A stretch of 5,723 bases of DNA, taken from assembly GCA_004195335.1 (NCBI GenBank), contig SDWK01000765.1, positions 1-5,723 on the forward strand, read 5' to 3'. The position numbers were made by a program, and so were the translations under genes. The DNA is from Shewanella sp. Its GTDB lineage: Bacteria; Pseudomonadota; Gammaproteobacteria; Enterobacterales; Shewanellaceae. This document shows, one piece after another, positions 1 through 5,723 of this stretch. The notes under the pieces are model-generated. The model made no database searches. It saw only the letters and a program-made list of their open reading frames with translations, and was not told where the DNA came from. Every line of letters starts with the position of its first letter. Within the stretch, counting starts at the first letter, position 1.

Positions 1-9
1 TATTAACCT

Positions 10-25
10 GTTACTTAAATGTAAC
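10..25. repeat. Short inverted repeat GTTAC-N6-GTAAC
   Basis: GTTAC (10-14) and GTAAC (21-25) form a perfect 5-bp dyad around an AT-only six-base centre. The size and spacing would suit a dimeric repressor operator, but it matches no regulator site I can name. It lies about 380 bases from uvrB, so it may belong to a gene left of the window or be chance. Confidence 0.3.
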
Positions 26-159
26 TGAATGAATGCTCTATCTTGTGTATTAATTTGGCATTTTCATTGGGCTTGCGAGTATAGATTGACCACTGTTAGC
101 ATTGATTCGCGATGTTATAAAATTTCATCACTAAATCAAAAGAGTGTCACGTTGTTATG

Positions 160-330
160 TTAAGGCCGAACAACCAAGCTGGTCCTATTGATATTCATCC
201 TGGCTAAGTTTGCCGATACTGCGTACCAAGACCATTGTTCAAGACCTGCCTGCCGACGTAACCAGAAGCGAATGAAAGAATATGAGCAACTACCTCGACT
301 CAATGGGTATGTTAGATAAGCCCGCTTAAC
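160..330 (-). pseudogene. Possible decayed transposase C-terminus (unconfirmed)
   Basis: Read on the minus strand, 330 down to 163 is an open stretch of 56 codons ending in TAA at 160-162, with a stop just upstream and no start codon near its beginning. Its second half contains GLEQWSWYAVSANLARM, which resembles the C-terminal helix pattern of some DDE transposases (Gly-Leu, aromatic residues, then Ala-Val-x-Ala-Asn-Leu). No DDE catalytic residues, terminal inverted repeats or target duplication are visible. The base composition differs from the AT-rich flank. Other frames, including a plus-strand one ending MKEYEQLPRLNGYVR, are also open, so the strand assignment is uncertain. It could instead be ordinary intergenic DNA or a small RNA gene. 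Confidence 0.2.
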
Positions 331-341
331 TTAGCGTTATT

Positions 342-358
342 TCATTGACGAACAATGA
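342..358. promoter_or_regulatory. Dyad TCATTG-N5-CAATGA upstream of uvrB
   Basis: TCATTG (342-347) and CAATGA (353-358) are perfect 6-bp inverted arms around ACGAA. The dyad overlaps a -35-like TTGACG at 345-350, where a repressor could block transcription of uvrB. It does not fit the LexA pattern CTG-N10-CAG and no known regulator is assigned. A function is inferred from position alone. Confidence 0.3.
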
Positions 359-373
359 TCACATTTTTATGGG
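345..373 (+). promoter_or_regulatory. uvrB: Weak sigma70-like promoter candidate for uvrB
   Basis: TTGACG at 345-350 matches five of six -35 consensus bases. After 17 bases, TATGGG at 368-373 matches only three of six -10 bases. Transcription would begin near 380, giving a leader of about 20 bases that still includes the ribosome-binding site. The TATAAA at 380-385 is a better -10 but would place the start inside the Shine-Dalgarno and has no good -35. The true promoter may lie elsewhere. Confidence 0.2.
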
Positions 374-387
374 GATTAGTATAAAAT

Positions 388-392
388 GGAGG
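388..392 (+). promoter_or_regulatory. uvrB: uvrB ribosome-binding site (GGAGG)
   Basis: A strong Shine-Dalgarno GGAGG sits nine bases before ATG 402. It decides the start: the in-frame TTG at 345 and ATG at 369 have no comparable site and would add an N-terminal tail that E. coli UvrB lacks. Confidence 0.85.
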
Positions 393-401
393 GCTAATTA
401 T

Positions 402-2414
<2,013 letters not shown>

Positions 2415-2421
2415 GAGGTTA

Positions 2422-2444
2422 CGGGGCGTAGCACCCCGCATTTT
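2422..2444 (+). terminator. Intrinsic terminator after uvrB
   Basis: CGGGG (2422-2426) pairs with CCCCG (2434-2438) around a seven-base loop. CA and then TTTT (2441-2444) follow on the plus strand, starting eight bases after the uvrB stop codon. The stem is short but GC-only. On the minus strand the hairpin also follows the rrtA stop, but with no T run behind it, so it should work better for uvrB than for rrtA. The T run touches the last base of rrtA. Confidence 0.55.
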
Positions 2445-3040
2445 CAGCTTTTGGTTTTACGGTAGACTTGGTTGAATAAACTGACCAAGCCTACGGCTAA
2501 AATGCCTGTAATGACGCCGACTAAGTGAGCTTCAGTGGCGACCCGGGCACCTATCATCTCTGTTACCTGATCGCTCGCACCAAATATTTGCTCATAGGCA
2601 ACCTTGATGATGACTCCTAACAATAGCAAGTAACCGGACTTTAGCCCCGTTGAAATATCTTTTATCGCGCCGTAAGTAAATAGGCCATGCAACATGCCAC
2701 TTAAGCCGACATACCCCAGCAGAGCCGGATAGAAAAAGTACAAACCAAGGCCTTGAAGTAAACACAGTGCTGAAAAAAGCAATGTAAAACTAAGGGCATG
2801 AAAATGAGGTTTATAGAGTAATAGGAGTACCCAAAGGCCTGCCAGATTCATCAGCAAGTGCCATTGATTGGTATGCAGTAGGTTACCAGTGAAAAGTCGC
2901 CAATATTCACCATTAGTGATCCCATCACGGCGAAATGCCAGTAATGAGTCAGTATCCATAAAATACAGTAGGGTACAGCACAGGGTGATCAGTGCAGCAA
3001 CGGTATAACTACTGCGTATAAACGGTTTTATTTTTGCCAC
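2444..3040 (-). CDS. rrtA: Rhombosortase (rhomboid-family intramembrane serine protease)
   Basis: Rhombosortases are inner-membrane rhomboid-type proteases that cleave exported proteins carrying the C-terminal GlyGly-CTERM sorting tag; in Vibrio cholerae the substrates include the secreted protease VesB. The 198-residue product is very hydrophobic, with about six membrane segments (roughly 11-27, 53-76, 83-103, 106-125, 134-150, 168-190). It has the HTNQWHLLMNLAGL motif (56-69), whose His61 and Asn65 correspond to the oxyanion-region residues of rhomboids, the catalytic serine in GLSG (Ser114), and the catalytic histidine in AHLVG (His172). The short length without extra domains and the EAHLVG context favour rhombosortase over GlpG. 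The start is GTG at 3038-3040, one base after the queC stop and with no clear Shine-Dalgarno, suggesting translational coupling. The next ATG (codon 28) would remove the first membrane helix. No GlyGly-CTERM substrate is encoded in the window. Confidence 0.88.
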   Translation of the reverse strand: MAKIKPFIRSSYTVAALITLCCTLLYFMDTDSLLAFRRDGITNGEYWRLFTGNLLHTNQWHLLMNLAGLWVLLLLYKPHFHALSFTLLFSALCLLQGLGLYFFYPALLGYVGLSGMLHGLFTYGAIKDISTGLKSGYLLLLGVIIKVAYEQIFGASDQVTEMIGARVATEAHLVGVITGILAVGLVSLFNQVYRKTKS

Positions 3041-3041
3041 G

Positions 3042-3740
3042 TTATTTTTTACACTTAGATGCTAAGTCCGATTGAACCTGCTCACGGTTATTACAGTAGT
3101 CTTCTAAGCCTCTTTGTCGGAGAAGACATGCAGGGCAAGTCCCGCACCCATTACCAATAATGCCGTTATAGCACGTTAATGTTTCATCTCTGATTAACTC
3201 GAGACTCTTATACTGATCTGCTAAAGCCCAGGTCTCGGCTTTATTCAACCACATTAAAGGTGTGACGATTTCACATTGACGATCCATGCCTTGATTCAAT
3301 GCAGATTCCATCGCTTTTACGAAGTCGTTTCTGCAATCTGGGTAGCCCGAAAAATCGGTTTCACAGACGCCGGTAATGACTGAGTTGGCGCCTAATTGAT
3401 ATGCGTAAATCCCTGCCAAAGTGAGAAACAGAATATTTCGGCCTGGCACAAAAGTATTGGGTAATCCATTTTCCATAAGCTCATTGGATACTTCAATAGA
3501 ATCCCGAGTTAGCGCCGAAATGGCTAACTCGTTAAGCATAGAGACATCTAATATCTTATGACTGACCAGTCCAAGCTGTTTACCCAGAGATCTGGCAACT
3601 TCAATCTCCTGGCTATGGCGCTGTCCATAATCGAACGTAATACCATGCACTTCATCATATTGGTTTAGCGCTTGGATCAGACAGGTGGTCGAGTCTTGGC
3701 CACCACTAAATACAACTACCGCTTTTGACACTTTTGACAT
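3042..3740 (-). CDS. queC: 7-cyano-7-deazaguanine synthase (QueC)
   Basis: QueC converts 7-carboxy-7-deazaguanine, ammonia and ATP into preQ0, the precursor of queuosine in tRNA anticodons. The 232-residue product matches E. coli QueC (231 residues) along its length. It has the ATP-pyrophosphatase PP-loop SGGQDSTT (12-19), the FDYGQRH motif (36-42), the NTFVPGRN segment (95-102), [13 protein letters not shown] (125-137), and a C-terminal zinc site of four cysteines (190, 199, 202, 205) in [16 protein letters not shown]. All key residues are present. ATG 3740 is taken as the start; an in-frame GTG nine bases later (3731) would give an N-terminus closer in length to E. coli. The ribosome-binding site is weak (TAAGAAA). 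It leads an apparent two-gene unit with rrtA and is divergent from queE, the preceding step of the same pathway. Confidence 0.97.
   Translation of the reverse strand: MSKVSKAVVVFSGGQDSTTCLIQALNQYDEVHGITFDYGQRHSQEIEVARSLGKQLGLVSHKILDVSMLNELAISALTRDSIEVSNELMENGLPNTFVPGRNILFLTLAGIYAYQLGANSVITGVCETDFSGYPDCRNDFVKAMESALNQGMDRQCEIVTPLMWLNKAETWALADQYKSLELIRDETLTCYNGIIGNGCGTCPACLLRQRGLEDYCNNREQVQSDLASKCKK
3722..3739 (-). repeat. Tandem 9-bp duplication at the queC start
   Basis: On the coding strand TGTCAAAAG occurs twice in a row, so the protein begins M-S-K-V-S-K. The unit is a multiple of three and keeps the frame. It creates two possible starts, ATG (3738-3740) and GTG (3729-3731), each followed by Ser-Lys. 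The likely origin is replication slippage. Confidence 0.7.
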
Positions 3741-3771
3741 AAATGATTTCTTACTGAATTAAACTGTGACT

Positions 3772-3799
3772 ATTTTAACTGACAAGGGTTTGCTTGCAA
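3772..3799 (-). promoter_or_regulatory. Candidate promoter for queC-rrtA
   Basis: On the minus strand a -35-like TTGCAA (3799-3794, four of six) is followed after 16 bases by TAAAAT (3777-3772, five of six). Transcription would start near 3765, giving a leader of about 25 bases before queC. The leader is too short for a preQ1 riboswitch and no such fold is seen. Confidence 0.45.
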
Positions 3800-3882
3800 C
3801 TCTTGCTGGAGGAATAAAGGGTTTAAATGTGCGTGATCATTAGACTTCAAATCTGAGTAACACTTGAAAGACTAATCAATAC

Positions 3883-3911
3883 TTGCCTGCAAGCAAAAAA
3901 TAATTTATAAA
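3883..3911 (+). promoter_or_regulatory. queE: Candidate promoter for queE
   Basis: TTGCCT (3883-3888, four of six to the -35 consensus) and TATAAA (3906-3911, five of six to the -10) are separated by exactly 17 bases. Transcription would start near 3918, leaving a leader of about 20 bases that contains the Shine-Dalgarno. With the leftward queC candidate this forms a divergent pair whose -35 elements are about 84 bases apart. Confidence 0.5.
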
Positions 3912-3928
3912 TGCCGCCCATTCTTTTT

Positions 3929-3932
3929 GAGG
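3929..3932 (+). promoter_or_regulatory. queE: queE ribosome-binding site (GAGG)
   Basis: GAGG lies six bases before ATG 3939. The in-frame TTG at 3927 overlaps this site and is rejected as a start; the ATG also reproduces the E. coli N-terminus (MKYPVNEVF here, MQYPINEMF there). Confidence 0.75.
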
Positions 3933-3938
3933 TTTATC

Positions 3939-4607
3939 ATGAAATATCCTGTCAATGAAGTGTTCGAGACGATTCAAGGGGAAGGCTTTTTTACCGGTGT
4001 TCCAGCTATCTTTGTTCGACTTCAAGGGTGTCCGGTTGGGTGCTCTTGGTGTGACACCAAACACACGTGGGATGTGATAGCTGAAAATAGAGTAGCGCCT
4101 GAATTAGTGATTCAAGTCGATGGCACTATTGGGCGTTGGGCCGAACTTACGGCTGAGGAGCTGATCCGTAACTTCGAAGTAAAAGGTTTTACCGCAAAAC
4201 ATGTGGTTATCACGGGGGGAGAACCCTGCTTACATGATTTGATCCCGCTGACCGAATCGCTTAATCAATCGGGGTACGCGACTCAAATTGAGACCAGTGG
4301 CACATTTGAAGTGATATGTTCAGATAAAACCTGGGTGACGGTTTCGCCTAAAATAAATATGAAGGCGGGTCTACCCATTTTACAGCAGGCCTTAATCAGA
4401 GCGAATGAGATCAAGCATCCGGTTGCGACACAATCTCATATCGATGATCTGGATTACTTGCTTAAAGGGATCCCACTGGATGAGAAGACCATCTGTTTAC
4501 AGCCTATCAGCCAGAAGAGTAGGGCGACGGAGTTGGCGATGCGTGTCTGTATTGAACGTAACTGGCGCCTCTCAATACAGACACATAAATATTTAGATAT
4601 TGATTAA
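3939..4607 (+). CDS. queE: 7-carboxy-7-deazaguanine synthase (QueE)
   Basis: QueE is a radical SAM enzyme that rearranges 6-carboxy-5,6,7,8-tetrahydropterin to 7-carboxy-7-deazaguanine, the substrate of QueC, in queuosine synthesis. The 222-residue product is nearly the length of E. coli QueE (223). It has the substrate-region motif QGEGFFTG (13-20), a CX3CX2C cluster motif CPVGCSWC (Cys31, Cys35, Cys38) for the [4Fe-4S] cluster, the SAM-binding GGEP (93-96), the ETSGT segment (118-122), VSPKINM (135-141), and a C-terminal LQPISQK and QTHKYLDI like the E. coli protein. The start is ATG 3939, supported by GAGG. It is divergent from queC, and its stop overlaps the stop of the converging PLP gene by four bases. 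No rho-independent terminator with a T run follows, so its transcript may run antisense into that gene. E. coli QueE also inhibits cell division; whether this one does is unknown. Confidence 0.97.
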   Translation: MKYPVNEVFETIQGEGFFTGVPAIFVRLQGCPVGCSWCDTKHTWDVIAENRVAPELVIQVDGTIGRWAELTAEELIRNFEVKGFTAKHVVITGGEPCLHDLIPLTESLNQSGYATQIETSGTFEVICSDKTWVTVSPKINMKAGLPILQQALIRANEIKHPVATQSHIDDLDYLLKGIPLDEKTICLQPISQKSRATELAMRVCIERNWRLSIQTHKYLDID

Positions 4608-5665
4608 TCAAGCTTTCCGGTGAGGCTAACCTGTTCCAGATTAGCCTCGTATTGAGAAAGATCACCTATGTTATTTTTAACCCATTCAGGGTTGTAATAA
4701 GTATCAAGATACCGATCTCCGGAGTCACATAACAGAGTTACCAAGGATCCTTTTTTCCCCTCTGCAAGCATCTTTGTCGCTATCTGTAAAATGCCATAAA
4801 GATTAGTCCCCGTTGAAGGTCCCACTTTTCGACCTATTATTTTTTCTAACCAGAAGATGGTGGCAACCGAGGCCGCATCTGGAATTTTCACCATCATATC
4901 GACGACGCCAGGTATAAATGAGGGTTCGGCTCTAGGGCGACCTATACCCTCAATCTTACTGCCTTTTGAGGACGTTAGATTCTTATCGCCGGTATGGTAA
5001 TAATCGAAGAAAACAGAGTTTTCAGGGTCAACGACACAGAGTTTTGTTTCGAGCTGTTGATAACGAATATACCGTCCTATGGTGGCTGAGGTTCCCCCGG
5101 TACCTGGGCTCATCACTATCCAATCGGGTATAGGGTGAGGCTCACGACTCATCTGGTCAAAAATGGAATTGGCAATATTATTATTACCGCGCCAATCTGT
5201 TGCTCGCTCAGCGTAGGTGAACTGATCCATATAGTGACCGTTTAAGCTATGGGCTAATTGTTCAGATTCTGCGTAGATCTCACTCGAATGTTCGACAAAG
5301 TGACAAGAGCCACCATAAAACTCAATTTGCTGGACCTTTTTCTTTGCCGTAGAACGTGGCATGACTGCGATAAAGGGTAAACTTAAGAGTCGTGCAAAAT
5401 AGGCTTCTGAAACCGCAGTACTTCCCGATGATGCCTCAATAATGGTGGTGTCACTCTTAATCCAGCCATTGCAAAGTGCATAAAGAAATAGAGAACGCGC
5501 TAAACGGTGTTTTAGGCTTCCCGTTGGATGAGTGCTTTCATCTTTGAGGTAGAGGTCGATGCCTTTAAGTGTCGGTATATCGAGCTTGATTAAATGCGTG
5601 TCTGCACTACGTTGATAATCGGCCTCAATGATAGCGATAGCCTGATTAATCCATGAATTTGACAT
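4604..5665 (-). CDS. PLP-dependent cysteine desulfhydrase (Cds1-like, cysteine synthase family)
   Basis: This is a fold-type II pyridoxal-phosphate enzyme of 353 residues. It resembles the cysteine desulfhydrase Cds1 (Rv3684) of Mycobacterium tuberculosis, from memory of its characteristic segments, more than CysK or CysM. Cds1 splits cysteine into hydrogen sulfide, pyruvate and ammonia; that activity here is inferred. Visible motifs are [14 protein letters not shown] (41-54) with the PLP-binding Lys52, the substrate loop [10 protein letters not shown] (77-86), the family-specific [20 protein letters not shown] (145-164), the phosphate-binding [12 protein letters not shown] (186-197), KIEGIGRPR (237-245), and [12 protein letters not shown] (313-324) with the serine that contacts the pyridine nitrogen. 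Start ATG 5663-5665 is preferred because TAAGAGA precedes it and residues then begin MSNSWINQ; an in-frame TTG at 5692 would add nine residues. It is presumably cytoplasmic. It converges on queE, and its promoter lies beyond the window. Confidence 0.85.
   Translation of the reverse strand: MSNSWINQAIAIIEADYQRSADTHLIKLDIPTLKGIDLYLKDESTHPTGSLKHRLARSLFLYALCNGWIKSDTTIIEASSGSTAVSEAYFARLLSLPFIAVMPRSTAKKKVQQIEFYGGSCHFVEHSSEIYAESEQLAHSLNGHYMDQFTYAERATDWRGNNNIANSIFDQMSREPHPIPDWIVMSPGTGGTSATIGRYIRYQQLETKLCVVDPENSVFFDYYHTGDKNLTSSKGSKIEGIGRPRAEPSFIPGVVDMMVKIPDAASVATIFWLEKIIGRKVGPSTGTNLYGILQIATKMLAEGKKGSLVTLLCDSGDRYLDTYYNPEWVKNNIGDLSQYEANLEQVSLTGKLD
4622..4648. repeat. Long hairpin within the 3' end of the PLP gene
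   Basis: GAGGCTAA (4622-4629) pairs with TTAGCCTC (4641-4648). Inside the loop CTG (4631-4633) pairs with CAG (4637-4639) around TTC after one C-A mismatch, giving an 8+3 bp stem. It lies 14 bases past the queE stop, inside the last coding codons of the PLP gene (residues about ANLEQVSL). There is no T run on either side, so it is not a standard intrinsic terminator, but it may protect or pause the queE transcript end. Confidence 0.6.
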
Positions 5666-5669
5666 ACTG

Positions 5670-5676
5670 TCTCTTA
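5670..5676 (-). promoter_or_regulatory. Ribosome-binding site of the PLP gene (TAAGAGA)
   Basis: On the minus strand TAAGAGA lies four bases before ATG 5665. It is a moderate Shine-Dalgarno at short spacing, but better than anything before the TTG at 5692, and so supports the shorter protein. Confidence 0.45.
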
Positions 5677-5685
5677 TTTTAGGTG

Positions 5686-5701
5686 ATACCAATCAGTATA
5701 A
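5686..5701. repeat. Possible fragment of a dispersed genomic repeat
   Basis: ATACCAATCAGTATAA (reverse TTATACTGATTGGTAT) looks like the end of short dispersed repeats that I recall as common in Shewanella and Vibrio intergenic DNA. This is from memory, with no second copy in the window. It lies just before the adapter, which would fit a contig that stopped at a repeat. Confidence 0.2.
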
Positions 5702-5704
5702 AGA

Positions 5705-5723
5705 CTGTCTCTTATACACATCT
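5705..5723. other. Tn5 mosaic-end adapter (Nextera artefact), not genomic
   Basis: CTGTCTCTTATACACATCT is an exact 19-base match to the engineered Tn5 mosaic end found in tagmentation adapters. Native IS50 outside and inside ends differ from it, so a natural Tn5 end is not a good explanation. It sits exactly at the right edge, as expected for untrimmed read-through assembled into a contig end. Genomic sequence should be considered to end at about 5704. Confidence 0.96.

Larger units (their letters stand above)
1..401. other. Non-coding region upstream of uvrB
   Basis: No convincing gene lies in this 401-base stretch. The first 150 bases are AT-rich and all forward frames close within about 32 bases of the left edge, so at most a few C-terminal codons of an upstream gene could be present. 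Bases 160-330 are visibly richer in G and C and stay open in several frames, as described in a separate entry. Two small dyads lie at 10-25 and 342-358. The forward mini-ORFs at 157-207 (16 codons) and 282-329 (15 codons) lack good ribosome-binding sites and resemble nothing I know. I see no tRNA, riboswitch or canonical LexA box. Confidence 0.6.

Noticed and set aside
250..265. LexA box candidate CTG-N10-CAG
   Set aside because: Only the outer triplets match; the ten central bases are GC-rich and unlike the alternating TA consensus, so it is most likely chance.
345..401. N-terminal extension of UvrB from TTG 345 or ATG 369
   Set aside because: ATG 402 has a GGAGG site nine bases upstream and gives a protein of normal family length; the extension is not UvrB-like.
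3882..3893. CTTGCCTGCAAG hairpin as a terminator or riboswitch stem upstream of queE
   Set aside because: The loop leaves only a four-pair stem, the following run is A and not T on the plus strand, and the bases coincide with the -35 of the queE promoter candidate.
3876..4064. 62-codon minus-strand open frame across the queE start
   Set aside because: It is antisense to the conserved QueE N-terminus and overlaps the queE promoter and ribosome-binding site; no protein features.
4405..4596. 63-codon plus-strand open frame inside queE
   Set aside because: It is an out-of-frame shadow of queE rich in Arg/Ser/Trp with no ribosome-binding site of note.
5666..5692. Nine-residue extension of the PLP enzyme from TTG 5692
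   Set aside because: The extra residues are unlike the family and no ribosome-binding site precedes the TTG, while a moderate one precedes ATG 5665.
5705..5723. Natural Tn5/IS50 end marking a transposon insertion
   Set aside because: The sequence is the engineered mosaic end and not the native outside or inside end, and it sits exactly at the sequence edge.

Overview
The window looks like chromosomal housekeeping DNA from a marine gammaproteobacterium, most likely Shewanella or a close relative. UvrB, QueC and QueE are close in length and motifs to the Escherichia coli proteins. The rhombosortase is typical of Shewanella and Vibrio lineages that carry GlyGly-CTERM proteins. The genus is inferred from protein resemblance and gene content; no search was run.

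Layout, left to right. (1) Bases 1-401 hold no convincing gene. They contain small dyads and a patch at about 160-330 that may be a decayed transposase tail. (2) uvrB (402-2414, +) encodes the DNA-damage-binding helicase subunit of nucleotide excision repair and ends at a compact hairpin. (3) On the opposite strand, queC and rrtA form a tight two-gene unit: queC (3740-3042) is followed after one base by rrtA (3040-2444), which starts with GTG. (4) A 198-bp intergenic region carries back-to-back promoter candidates for queC (leftward) and queE (rightward). (5) queE (3939-4607, +) converges on a PLP-dependent cysteine desulfhydrase/cysteine synthase-like gene (5665-4604, -), and their stop codons overlap. 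(6) The last 19 bases are the synthetic Tn5 mosaic end used in tagmentation libraries, so the right edge is an untrimmed adapter and not genome.

How the genes relate. QueE and QueC catalyse consecutive steps of the 7-deazaguanine pathway: CPH4 to CDG, then CDG to preQ0. preQ0 leads to queuosine in tRNA. Divergent transcription from a shared intergenic region fits co-regulation. QueD and QueF are not in the window. Rhombosortase is an intramembrane serine protease that processes GlyGly-CTERM exported proteins; its link to queC appears to be only transcriptional. The PLP enzyme would turn cysteine into sulfide, pyruvate and ammonia.

I found no undescribed system. The points most worth a second look are the adapter at the right end, the possible transposase remnant and missing SOS box upstream of uvrB, and the interlocked queE/PLP-gene 3' ends with a long hairpin in the coding sequence.
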